Assembly: GCA_024138025.1 (NCBI GenBank)
Contig: JAMXBD010001038.1
Location: 434,001 to 498,000, forward strand
DNA: 64,000 bases
Source of the DNA: Combretum micranthum
Lineage: Eukaryota > Streptophyta > Magnoliopsida > Myrtales > Combretaceae
Direction: 5' to 3'
Position 1 is the stretch's first letter; the number at the start of each line of letters is the position of its first letter. The notes under the pieces were generated by a model. That model made no database searches, was not told the origin of the DNA, and was given only the letters and a program-made list of their open reading frames with translations. Both the position numbers and the translations under genes were made by a program. Shown here in pieces: positions 50,048 to 61,324 of this stretch.

Positions 50048-50772
50048 TGTTGTATTAAATGGGGCGTGACAAGAAAACTTGAGGCATGCTAGGCATTGTC
50101 CTTAAGGATAATTCGCCATTACAGATGAAAAAATGGTGTATCTCCTAGGATTCAACAAGCCCTCTAGAAAATTTTAGGCAACAAGAATAGCAAAACGGAA
50201 TAATGAGCAAAACCCAGCAATTGAAGAAAAAGATGAAGACGTAAAGCAGAGAGTGTCAAGATAATTATATTGGAAAACTGATTATTAATAATCTTAAAAC
50301 AATAAATATAATCCACGAGATATGTACAATGGGTCGATTTAAAATATCTTTTTTAAGTTGAATATCACAACAAATGGATAAGATAATTTGAAAATGGCCG
50401 AAATATAGGAGCAGAGGTAGAAAAAACATATATTATGGTAACCGACATTTGAAATAGTCAAAAGACTTGTATTCGGATAAGCTCAAATTAATAATAATAT
50501 CTTAATATTATTAAAATAATAATATGCATGGAAAATAAAATATTCCTTTGAATCGGGCTAAGACATGCGACTACACGTGCAGGAGGGGGAGGAGGCAAAT
50601 CCACGAATTTACACTAGCCCGACTTAGGCTTTGTGCACGTGAGCCCATACCTTTCCACCAACTCTTTACAAGCCCACAAAGAGATGGAAATTAATAAACA
50701 AGAACAAGGAACAAGGTTTAAGGAGTGTGGGACTTATTCCTTTTCAAATATTTATATGTATTACAACACACA
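50048..50772 (-). repeat. 5' LTR of copia element
   Basis: Direct repeat of 44823-45550, TG...CA ends. It contains CTTAAGGATAAT, the same word found between this LTR and the gag ATG. Confidence 0.88.
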
Positions 50773-51520
50773 AGATGTGGTCGCAAAATGGTAATAACTT
50801 ATCAGCTATTAGACCAATCCGTACTATCAAGTAATGAAGCTGTCACTCATGATTAAAAGCCACAAAGTTGCAAATACACAAGAACTCTATATAATATTGA
50901 TGGGTAAGAACAAAATTCAACCACTGCATAAAATCGTCTATGTGAAGCTTTAGATACCTTCGGCCAAAAAAAAAAAAAAAAAGAAGAAGAAGCTTTAGAT
51001 GCCAATACCTATAATTGAATACAGTATATTGGTACGGCCATCTTTCAGCCACCACTTGTTTCTATGTTATCAAACTCATGATAATATTAGTTTATACATA
51101 ACAATGAGCAAATCATCTTAGGTATTCCCTTGACTTATCACATCCTATGAGTTACATATGTATTTAATTTCAAATTCATCTGTTTTAGTGTATGAACTCT
51201 TCAGAAGGAGCACTCTCACTTCCGACATTCTTAGTTTTTCCTATAGTTCTCAAATTGTATGACTTTACTCTATGCTAGATGATTAAGATAGCATTAAAGA
51301 TATATCAAGGTTTGCAAAGAAGAAAAAAAGGCTTTAATTGGTATTACACGCCATGTACATAGAGTGTAACTATCAAAGATTTTCTAATACAAAGCTATAT
51401 GCATTGTATTTTATTTTTATTAACTACCCACTATCTTATCCATGTATTGAAATATAATTGATAGTTATCCACTACCTCGTATATATACACATGATGTGTA
51501 CTACTTGATAAACCCTAAAG
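50773..51520. other. Intergenic sequence with a poly(A) retroinsertion footprint
   Basis: No gene. At 50944-51003 a 15-bp direct repeat, GAAGCTTTAGATACC and GAAGCTTTAGATGCC, flanks TTCGGCC plus a poly(A) tract (see findings). Confidence 0.5.
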
Positions 51521-51640
51521 TGTTAGAGCATAAGATGGCCCTAACATGATATTATACCATCTAGTATATATGCAAAATTGCAAAAATACCCCTGACTAAT
51601 ATAACTAGCTTATTCTAACACTCCCCTTCAAGCTGGAGCA

Positions 51641-51667
51641 TATATATATATATATATATATATATAT
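51641..51667. repeat. AT microsatellite
   Basis: AT/TA run just inside the polypurine tract of the small copia derivative. Confidence 0.8.
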
Positions 51668-52743
51668 CATAAGTTGATAGCTTGTTATATATATAATTCA
51701 CTCGAACTTATGCAAGTGACTTAGTAAAAAGATCGACAAGTTGGTCTTTTGATTTCACATAAAATGTATCAGTTTTCTTATTCAATAATTTTTCACAAAC
51801 AAAACAACAATCGATCTCAATGTATTTATGCGTTTGCGAAAGAGTAGATTTGATGCTATATGCATGACAACTTGATTGCCGCATATCAACTTTATTGGTT
51901 GTGATGAGGGAAACTACAGTTCTTCTAGTAAATGCTTAAAAGTTATGGATGCCATTGCCCTACACTCAGACATTGCATTTGATCTCGCTTCCACATTTTG
52001 CTTCTCATGTTTCCACGAGACAAGATTACCACCAATAAATACACATAATCTAGTGGTTGATCTTTTGTGTAATGATAATGCTGCCCAATCGACATCTGTA
52101 TATCCAACAATGCACACATGCCCATGATTCTTATACGAAATACCCCATCATGGAGATCCTTTGAGGTATGTAAAATTTGAATCACATCCTTCTAATGACT
52201 AGTACGAGCTGTGCTCATAAATTGGCTCACATACTGACTGCAAATGATACATCAGGACGTATCACGGTGAAATAATTGAGTTTACCAACTAACTTTCTAT
52301 ACTTTTCTGGATCATCTAGAGCATCTTCTTCCTTAGGTAAGAGCTTAACATTAAGATCTATAGTAAGTCAACTAATTTGACTCCAGTTAAACTAGTTTCA
52401 AACAATAAGTCAATTACATACTTTCTTTGAGAGAGAGATATACCTTTTGCTTGGATCGAGCAATCTCAATCCTAAGGAAATTTTCAAATTACTCATGTTC
52501 TTGGTCTGAAATTTCTGTTGCAAGAAATCTTTCGATTTCAATGCCTTCATAATCATTTCGTACAATCACAATATCACCAACATATAACAAATATGATTTT
52601 CTTGCCATTATATTGTCAATAAAACATATAATGGTATCTGGAAAACCAAATTCAATCACAATTGAATTGAACTACCAAACCAAGCATGGAGAGATTGTTT
52701 AAGCCCACACAATGTTTGTTCAAGGACAAACCAACCTTATATA

Positions 52744-52795
52744 TCCTCTCTCTCTCTCTCCCCCCCCTTTACCCCCCCCCCCCCCCCCCCCCCCC
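52744..52795 (+). repeat. TC repeat followed by 7-base and 24-base C tracts
   Basis: (TC)n, then seven C, then TTTA, then 24 uninterrupted C (52772-52795). It interrupts the copia RT relic. The complementary strand could form quadruplex-like structure. The length of the C run is likely to be unreliable in any assembly. Confidence 0.85.
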
Positions 52796-53449
52796 AACAA
52801 AACCTGGTGGTTGTTTCATATACACCACTTCTTCAATATCACAATGGAGAAAGGCATTTTTAATATCTAGTTGATGCAGCGGTCAATTATAAATAGCAGC
52901 AAGTGATATTAAAAGATGAACCAAAGTTATCTTAGTTATTGGTGAAAAAGTATCTTAGTAATCAACACCATATATTTGAGTATAACCTTTAGCAACTAGA
53001 TGTGTCTTCAATCGATCAACAATACCATTAGGTAACGCTTTCACAAAGAATACCTATGGACATCAAATCGTGGATTTACCAGCAGAAAGATATAAGATCC
53101 CACGTATCATTATGAGATAGAGTAGACATCTCTTCTTGCATGGTAGCTAGCCAGCCAACAAATGAATTTCACTGGTGGTGATGTGGGTTTTGTTGGTCAG
53201 GATATGATTTGTGGCTGACTGAAGTTGAGGTCGGTATTTTTTGGTGGTGCTACGGGTTTTGTGAGTTATGATGTGGTTGGTGGTGATGCTTTTGATGGCG
53301 GTGGTTTGGTGGCGGCTAACGATGGTCGGCCCTACTCTAATACCATAATAAACTTGAAGTGTTAGACATGGGCAACCCTAACATGGTATTACATTATATA
53401 GTATAAACACGAAACTACAAAACTTGATTAATATATCTAGATCATCCTC

Positions 53450-54363
53450 GCACTATCCAAATATTTTTCACATTCAAACTTTCCAGGAGCATTTGATTTG
53501 TTGGTTTAGCGCCTATTTGATATATGTTTTAATTAGACTATTTGTAAAAAATAGATACAAATAAAAAACGGACATTTTTTACTTATAAACATAGCATACA
53601 AATAAAATACAAATAAAAAATAGATGTTGCAAGCAGACTCATATTCTTTGGCCAAAAAAAAAATCAAAGAAAGAAAATGAAAGGCAACCCATATTCTTTT
53701 ACGGGACAAGTTATAAATAGGCTGGCTTATACCAGCTAACAAAAACTTCTATGCTAAAGAATTGCATTGGTCTAATGATGAACTGGATCGTGCGAAGGGT
53801 GCCTGAAGAAAACGAACCTTAAACTAAATAAAGCTTGAGGATTGTGCTGAAATGAACACGATTCCGATTTAGGGAAACTATAAATTAAACTTCTTCTTCT
53901 TCTTCTCTTTATTTGTTGTTCCCTTCAAATCAGTGAGTGTGAAAGAGTGATGCGATAATTTATTTTTTGGCTTTTTTTTTTTTGTTCCCCGTTTTGACAT
54001 TCTTTGATTTGTACTATTTATTTATATGTTTTTTAATTTTTTTTTCTCTTTTATTATTCTTCTAATCTAAAATCTCCAGAGCAATGAAAATATAAATATC
54101 CACAATTTTTTCAAGGAAAAGGTATACGAACTTATACACAATGTTTGGCAATTTTCACTGATATGGAAATGCACGGAAACCGGTGGAAAAAGAGATGAAA
54201 ACAGAGTGGAAATGAAATAATGTATAATTGTCATTTTAAATTTGGTAATATATAAAGAAAAAGAAAGAAAATACTTCGATTTTTGCTTAACCAAGGTAAT
54301 TTCATTTCCATGAAGATTATTATAAAAACAATTACGCAATACCTCTCATTTCCACCCATTGCT

Positions 54364-54394
<31 letters not shown>

Positions 54395-55772
54395 CTCAAA
54401 TAATTAAGTGTTTCAAAGTAAAAATATTTCCATTGATTTCATTCCTTTTCTATCCATTTCCCCTCTTTATTAAGTTAATAAACATACTTTTTCTTTCTAT
54501 TTTATTTAATTCTTTTCATTTCCATTTTTTTCACCTATTCAAAAACAATGTCATTATTATCATCCAATTGAAATTTTCAAAATCAATGACACTAGTATCA
54601 ACATCCGATCCGGATTCCTTGGCAAGAGTTTCTAGGTAAAAGATTTTAAATTTTAAAGTTCTTATGGATTTGAGGGGTTCATTCAACCCAGAAAACATCT
54701 AAAAAAAAGTTTTTTCATAATATTTTATTATTATATATAAAAATACTGTGTAAAGTAAATGAGACCCATAAAAATATTTAAAAAATAATTAAAAAAAACT
54801 CATATTAAGAGAAAATGGTAAAGTGCTTCTGAGATTTCTTAAACTACTAATATAACTCCTGCTTTGTGAATGAATTATATGATATCTAAAGTCTAACTCA
54901 TCCAAACCATCAGTCAGTCTATTGGCTGTGTCTTCTAAGCTCTTTCGCTCGTAAAAGGATACTACACGTCCCAAGCATTAATTTAATCAACATATGCCAC
55001 TCGGGATATCCACGCGGCACGTCAGTCAACACAAACGACAACCGAACTCAGCCCAAACTAGGTTCATGACTAGTTAGTCGTCTATTGAAACTGCTAATAA
55101 GACAAAGACACAACTAGACCAAAAGTCCATGAAGACACGAAACATGATTCCATGAAACCGCAAATTGTACCCATAGAATTCTCATCTGCGAAGTTACTAT
55201 GTCCATGCAATGATTGATCCGTTACCGTTAGCTGAACCGCTAATCATTCCATAACAAGTTCATTGCTTGTTACCCAACACCTTGATATGGTCCATTTATA
55301 ACGTTCTGGCTTGGAGTTTGCTGTAACTTTCTTCCTTCTTAACCAACCTACTGAGCATGACATGATTTGCTCTTATTAAGGACCTACTAAATTCCCACTA
55401 CAACTTAGCATCCGCATGTAAGTTCATATGGCAACATAAGCAACCAGCACAGCATTTTATTATTTTTTCATATGTTTATAATCAGTTTTCAACAATCCTA
55501 TTGTGCATAAGTAATATACAAGCAGAACGGCAGTTACTTTCACTTTTGTGAAAATCCTTTCCTCGATCCTTTCTGTTCAAATTTCCTATTAACAACAAAT
55601 TATATAATTAATTCTCAAAATTTATTTTCAAATTACATTTTATATTGTGAATTTATCCTAACTTTATTAATAAAAATCATATTACAATAGGCTCTAGCAA
55701 ACTAACATTCTAGTTTTAGTTTTCTCTAACATGTTAACTACACACCATGCCAAAACCAAAGGGTATAACAGG
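53450..55772. other. AT-rich intergenic region
   Basis: No supported gene. It contains an AT microsatellite (54370-54393), a second GGCC-poly(A) footprint flanked by CATATTCTTT (53640-53699), and homopolymer-rich spacer. A 61-codon minus-strand frame at 54789-54974 has no known relatives that I can recall. Confidence 0.45.
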
Positions 55773-56057
55773 AGACTTTTAAGTTAAGGCAATCATAGAC
55801 CAATGGCTACCTCGACTAACTTACCATTGCAATTGTACATTGATGCCCTAGATTTTGGAAGGCAATCGAATCATGAGGATTCGAATCATGAGGATTCCAT
55901 TAGTGATCAAACTCCATGAATAGATCTTAATTTGATATTCTGAGACTTTTAAGTAAAGGCAATCGCAAACTAATGGTCTACCTCAATCGATTTATCATTG
56001 TAATTGTACATTGATGTCCTAGGTTTTGGAAGCAACCGTATCATGAGAATTCCATGA
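55773..56057. repeat. Two-copy tandem repeat, period about 170 bp
   Basis: Copy 1 starts AGACTTTTAAGTTAAGGCAA at 55773. Copy 2 starts AGACTTTTAAGTAAAGGCAA at 55943. Both continue with matching ATTGTACATTGATG and TTTTGGAAG blocks. Copy 1 also holds a short tandem duplication of GAATCATGAGGATTC. Confidence 0.75.
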
Positions 56058-56567
56058 TATTGATCCATAATTTTAAGTGTATTGTCCTAGCTCTTAATCC
56101 AATGTAAACTAACTTCGATTTTTTTTTTTTTAATCATTTTTGGAAGCTTGTCCTTCTCATGTACACTTTATTTGATAAATGATATCAAAATTATAGATAT
56201 TGGTTGCGATTGTTATTTGTGCTTGCTACCAAAGGTTATATGGTACAATATAAATAGCTCATGGATTAGCTAATCAAGGTTAATTATTGATCATTTGTCT
56301 AGAACGAAATGATATTGGATACCCACAGTGTTGGTATGCAAGTCACTAAGTAAGTATCAGTATCCAATCCTGAGTTAGGAGACTTAACATAAATTGATAA
56401 GTAATGACGAGACTCATATGACGTAAAAGAGATTACCACTTTTTCATTATTGTTCATTCCATAATCACTTGAAATTGGTTGGTTGACGATTTACTTAAGG
56501 CCAAGTTGGAATATAAGGATCTAAACAAAGGGATTCTATTTTTCTACTGCGACAGATTGAAATAAAT

Positions 56568-56990
56568 GGTTAATTATAAAACATGATCTGTGTTTTAATC
56601 AATTTGAAAGTACATGACCTTAGTTTTTTTTTTTTTTTAATAAATAAGTGACCCGAGTTTTATACAAAAGTATCAATATTATTTAATAATTTTAAAATGA
56701 CAAATGTTAATATTCTATTGGTCATAAAAATTAATTTTACTTTTTTTTACTTTTCTTATTTTTTAAAAATAATTTTTAATATTTTAATTACTTAATTTTA
56801 TTTACTAGTTATTTTATTAAATTAATTTTTTCTAAACCAATAAGACTTTAAACATATCTCTCTAATAGAAATTAATTTTTAATAATACTTTTATAAGAAA
56901 CTCAGATCACTTATTTGTTAAAAAAAAAAACATAAGTCATGTATTTGCAAATTATTCAAAATACAGATTATGTTTTTGCAATTAACTCTA
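56568..56990. mobile_element. MITE with long terminal inverted repeats
   Basis: The left arm (GGTTAATTATAAAACATGAT, then a poly(T) tract and AATAAATAAGTGA) is mirrored at the right (reverse complement GAGTTAATTGCAAAAACATA, poly(T), AACAAATAAGTGA). Arms are about 150 bp. The word AAATAAAT occurs on both sides (56560 and 56991) and may be a target duplication. No coding. Confidence 0.6.
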
Positions 56991-59089
56991 AAATAAATTC
57001 TAAATTGGGACTTTGCTTGTTTCAGTTGCTACGTTATCATATGCATAATGCACATTTACCATTTCGATAGTACTCATAAGAACTCTCAAAAATATTTAAT
57101 ACATTCCATTCAAACGAAACACTTGGTTCACATCAAGTCCTACGTCAACCTAATATTCAAAGTTGTTTAAATCAACATTTCTCCAACAAAAGGTTGTAAC
57201 TTTGAATTCTTCTTTATAATTAGACACCTTATTTGAACATAAAACTTTATCTAAACTAATTGTGCAATTTTGTGCAAAGTTAATTTGAAAGACAAGATAC
57301 TTATAAATAAGTGTTGTAAATTTCAGCCTACCAACAAAATTAATCCGAGTTCAATTTTCCTTTCCCAAACAAGTTATAGTAAATAATAATTTCAAAAATA
57401 TCTTTAAACAAGTCACAATTAGTCATGTTTAGTCTCACCATTAGACCTCAATCTCTTAAATATAGAGTTAATGTCACATTTGATACCTAGATTGTTCCCA
57501 AATATACAATTAACTATCTAAATTTTAAGATAATCAATTTAATACGTAATCAAAATTTTCATATTTATTAGAAAGTGTACTAAGCATTCAATATTTAAAA
57601 AAAAAAAAACAAAAAGAACAATTTTGCTAACAATTAACACACATTGTCTAATTAAATAATTAAGTAAGAAAATTAACTTGTGTGTTAATTCAATTACCTA
57701 ATTGTTTAGTTTTCTAGCTTTTTTTTTTATTTGTTATTTGATACAAGTTGCTGTGTTCTGGATGAAAATGTTAACTTAACAAATAGAGTTATATTATTAA
57801 TAAACAGGAGATTTTTTTTTTTTTTGTCAAATATTAAATATTTAAAATTCAAATAATTTATTGTAGGCCACTTGCAAAAAATCTGTCTATTCCATGTGGG
57901 GTTAGGTATTTTTCTAGCGGACCCCGTCGTCATTGTCACTCTCCATCGTCCTAGGACTAGGTTGCTAAACTTTCACACGTTTATTCATCGTCTTCTATTT
58001 CTATGTTGACCGTTTCTGGTCCACAATTTCATCAAATATCTGCTTTAGCCTTACGCCCCTACACCCTACTCTTCCATATGCAAACCTTTTATTAGTTCGT
58101 GTCGTATAAGCTACAAAGTAAGAATACAAAAGGATGATGTCTTACTTTATGTTTTTTCTTCCGGCATTTATTATCGTAAACTTTACCTTCTTCTTTTTTT
58201 CAGTTAATTGCTTAAAATTTAAATTATTTAATTTAATTTTACTATCTCCCACTTATCAGTGTTAATTTAACTACCCCATATAAATTGCCTATCTTTTTTA
58301 TTTTTTCAAATGTTAGATGGTTAATACAAATGACCCAAATTCAATATCATATATAGCATTTATTCTTTTCAATAAATTGCTCATTCAATCCCATATAAAT
58401 ACCTAAAAGAAAAGATAAAAGAAAATAAAAATTCAAAGCACATTTTAAGCCTGCAAGGACCACTTGGCACTCTCTGATTGATGTGCACTGACATCATCTC
58501 TAACTTCAGCTATTTTCATCTTTAGCCTCGGTCTGAGCAAAAGAGTCCAACTCTCACTCTACATAGCCATTTTTTACCTATTTAAGCTTGCAGTTTTACC
58601 AAATTAATGGTGAAATTGCAAACTACGCATGGAGTATGTTTCATTAATACTAAACTTGCAAGTTAAAATAGGGCTTTGGTGGATTGAATCGAAGCTTGAA
58701 AATTGGAAAAAAAAATCATATTTCTATTTTTCTTGAAAAATCACAATTCTAGTCAATTTAAACAAGTTAGAAGATGTGCGAAGCTTCCTAATGTTGAATA
58801 AAAATCTTATAGCTAGTTTATTTGGAAAATTATCCTTCGAATTAAGAAAACCCCAAAAATTATGATAAAATTGGCTCAAGAACCTTAGATTCCTAGTTAA
58901 CGAAATGGACAAGTTTTGAGCACAAATTAAAACCCTAGCAGCATGTATAGAACATAAGCAACATAATACAAGCACGGCTTACTCCATCGTCCCATAGATT
59001 TTCAATTCGTGTTCATATTTGAAAACTAAAGTTTCAGAATCTAATTGTTTGATTTGTGTTATTACAGGATAAATTAAGCAAATTGGATC
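56991..59089. other. AT-rich intergenic region
   Basis: No supported gene or RNA. Homopolymer A/T runs are common (57598-57610, 57720-57729, 57815-57826). Nothing further recognised. Confidence 0.4.
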
Positions 59090-59518
59090 TTGTGGGGAGA
59101 TTCAAGGGCTAGAGAGTTACAAGTTGGTGGATTGAATTCAGTCCGACTATCATTAGACCAATGTTGTAGGATTCTACCACCGCCACCGTCCCTTAGAAGC
59201 ATAAAAACAACACTTTATGGGGTTTTTCAACACAAATTGCAACCATTGGAGTGCTTACTATTGCTCGTTGTGGCTGCCCAATACTCTCTCTCTCTCATCG
59301 AACCACCCTTTAGCTACCGGGATCCGATAACCCACCACTGTTGGGTAAAAATCCAACCCAACCCATTCTTGTTGCCACTGACTCCTCCAGAAGCACACGC
59401 AAGTGACTTCTTTCCTTTTTATTTTATTTTGTTTTGTTTAATAATCAAGGTAAATTATATCAGAATGTCACAACATTTGGGAGTAAGTTCATTTGAGGAC
59501 AACATTTCAAGTAGTTAA
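59090..59518 (+). other. 142-codon open frame of unknown origin
   Basis: The frame starts MWGDSRARELQVGGLNSVRL and contains a PPPPS stretch and a hydrophobic LECLLLLVVAAQ segment. It has no family I recognise. Its 3' part lies in the tandem duplication at 59312-59965, and its frame is not kept in the second copy. Most likely non-coding. Confidence 0.2.
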
Positions 59519-59965
59519 AAAAAAATTTCACAACATTAGAAAATAAGTTCATTTTAAATCATAACATTTCAAATGGTTGAAAAGAAATCATAACGTTTAA
59601 AGAAGTTGGTCAATTAAGGTCACCATTGACATGTCTAGCCACCGAGACCCGCTAACCGGCCACTGTTGGGTATAAATCCAACCCAACCCATCCTTGTTGC
59701 CATTGACTCCTCCAGAAGCACACGCAAGTAAGTGACTTCTTTCCTTTTTATTTTATTTTGTTTTTTTTTTAATAATAAGGATAAATTACATCATATTGTC
59801 ATAATATTTGAGGGGTAAGTTCATTTGAGGACAACGTTTCAAGTAGTTAAAAAAAATGTCATAATATTTAGAAAGTAAGTTCATTTTAAATCACAACATT
59901 TCAAGTAGCTAAAAAGAAGTCATAACGTTTGGAGAAGTGGGTCAATTAAGGTCACCATTGACACG
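59312..59965. repeat. Two-copy tandem duplication, about 325 bp
   Basis: Copy 1 (about 59312-59636) and copy 2 (about 59641-59965) share ACTGTTGGGT, CCAACCCAACCCAT, GACTCCTCCAGAAGCACACG and the following MITE-like arm. Each copy ends with GGTCACCATTGACA. Copy 2 carries a 4-base duplication (AAGTAAGT against AAGT). Confidence 0.75.
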
Positions 59966-60136
59966 TGTTATAATGTGCAAAATCTTCTAAGTTTTAATTT
60001 CAAATATTTATCCTATTGACATGTATTAATAGTGACTCCAATTGACCCACTTTTCTAAATGTGACCTCTTTTTTACCATTCGTACTCGAATGAGCTTATT
60101 CTCAAACGTTGTGACATTCTAGTGTAATTTATCCTT
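59777..60136. mobile_element. MITE (about 360 bp) with inverted repeats
   Basis: The left end AAGGATAAATTACA matches the right end TGTAATTTATCCTT in inverted form. The arms continue with GTCATAA-TTTGAG-TAAG and GGGTCAATT-GTCAC blocks. Flanks AATAAT occur on both sides, but the AT-rich context makes a target duplication uncertain. The left arm is also present in the upstream tandem copy (from 59448). Confidence 0.6.
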
Positions 60137-60845
60137 CATAATAATAATAAGTTATAATAATTAATAAAAATAATAATATTGTAATTATAATCATAGTAAA
60201 ATCCGGTATAATAATATTGAAATTGCAATATGTTATCTGTCTTGAAAATCCATAATAGATAATAATGATAATGGCTTTTTATGAATACTTGACTTGTAAA
60301 TTTGTTATCAATATATAATCCCTTATTTTTCACTATGATGAATATAAGAAGGTTTGTATTATTGTTATTTGTTTAATATAAAAATTTTGATTAGACTAAA
60401 GTTGTAAGCTCATAATAGATTGTATGACAATGTATGAAATAGTCTTTGAATGTCCGTATTGCCATGATAATCTTGGATGTAACATGAATTTTATGATTTT
60501 ATCATAATGTGTATGTTCATGAAATTGTTTTATAGTCTTGTCTTAATAATACCTGTAATCATGATAGTGATATGAAAATTTGAAGTATGACATGATGTTG
60601 AATATATTTGATTAAAATATTTGGATTGTGAATAATAGGTAATATATGAATCTTGCGAATAATTATTCATGATATCATAAGTTGAGATCTTGCTATGATT
60701 AAGATGATATATGAAATTTGGCTATGTCAATGAGTGTAATTATATGAGTCCACTTTATCTTGATTAACATGTTGAAAATTGATATTCATCATGATGATTT
60801 GATTTGTAATGACATAAAGGTTAATTTGATATGCATGTGATTATC
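60137..60845. other. AT-rich intergenic region
   Basis: No supported gene. Many ATGATA/TTATGA words. Nothing recognised. Confidence 0.4.
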
Positions 60846-61324
60846 ATGGTTTTCAAAACCAGCCCGGATCAGCCGATTCAATCCATTTTGATCGGAACCA
60901 GCACTAATACCGGTTGGGTCTCACCTAAGACTCGTTTTTGTAACTAACCGGTAAGATCCGAATTGACCTGATTGATCCAGGCGATAGAACCGAGTTGAAC
61001 CGATCGACCCAAATCAGTTGACCCGGATCCAAAAAAATAAAACAAAAAAATTAGAAATTTAAATATTTATTCATACTTAATTATAAATTTATAAAATATA
61101 ATCATTAAATCATATTTATTTAATAATTAATTGATGAATTTGATCCAAATATAGATTTAATTGAGTGATGATATATATATTAGTCTTTTATAATTAAATT
61201 ATCCCTTATATTTTAACTTTTTCATGACCCCGATTCGATTCCCGATTGAACCCGATCCGACCCTTCAAGCTCTAACCTCCTAGCCTGTCCGGATTAAACA
61301 CCGATCTGTTTTTGACAACATTGG
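60846..61324. mobile_element. hAT-like MITE with 8-bp flanking duplication
   Basis: The start ATGGTTTTCAAAACCAG is mirrored by an end whose reverse complement is CCAATGTTGTCAAAAACAG. Flanks are TGATTATC (60838-60845) and TGATTATG (61325-61332), seven of eight matching, the duplication size of hAT elements. Inside there are many ACCGG/CCGATC words on both sides, a GC-richer composition than the surroundings, and no coding. Confidence 0.65.

Larger units (their letters stand above)
44823..50772 (-). mobile_element. Degenerate Ty1/copia retrotransposon with both LTRs
   Basis: The LTRs at 44823-45550 and 50048-50772 are direct repeats and start and end TG...CA. Between them the minus strand reads gag, zinc knuckle, protease region, integrase, reverse transcriptase and RNase H, the copia order. 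A purine-rich tract (GTGGGGGATTGT on the minus strand, 45551-45565) precedes the 3' LTR. The gag ATG lies only about 18 bases after the 5' LTR and no tRNA-complementary primer site is visible there. Many stops and frameshifts make it non-autonomous. Target duplications are not clear: left flank TATGG, right flank AGATG. Confidence 0.88.
51521..53449 (-). mobile_element. Small copia deletion derivative with about 100-bp LTRs
   Basis: The left LTR 51521-51620 (TGTTAGAG...TCTAACA) and right LTR 53361-about 53449 are diverged direct repeats. Next to the left LTR lies the polypurine tract CCAGCTTGAAGGGGAG (minus strand). Next to the right LTR the minus strand shows TGGTATTAGAGT (about 53335-53350), close to the initiator tRNA-Met primer site TGGTATCAGAGC. 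Inside are an RNase H piece (51914-52117: GYTDVDW ... NLVSWKHEKQNVEARS) and degraded RT (52500-53100). Gag, protease and integrase are gone. Total is about 1.9 kb. Confidence 0.76.

Noticed and set aside
44818..50777. A 5-bp target duplication around the larger copia element
   Set aside because: TATGG and AGATG differ. GATATGG and GATGTGG are similar but would require shifting the LTR ends.
52686..52874. Proline-rich plus-strand frame
   Set aside because: Produced by the TC and poly(C) tract on the strand opposite a copia relic.
59090..59518. 142-codon frame as a real gene
   Set aside because: No known motif, and the second tandem copy does not keep the frame.
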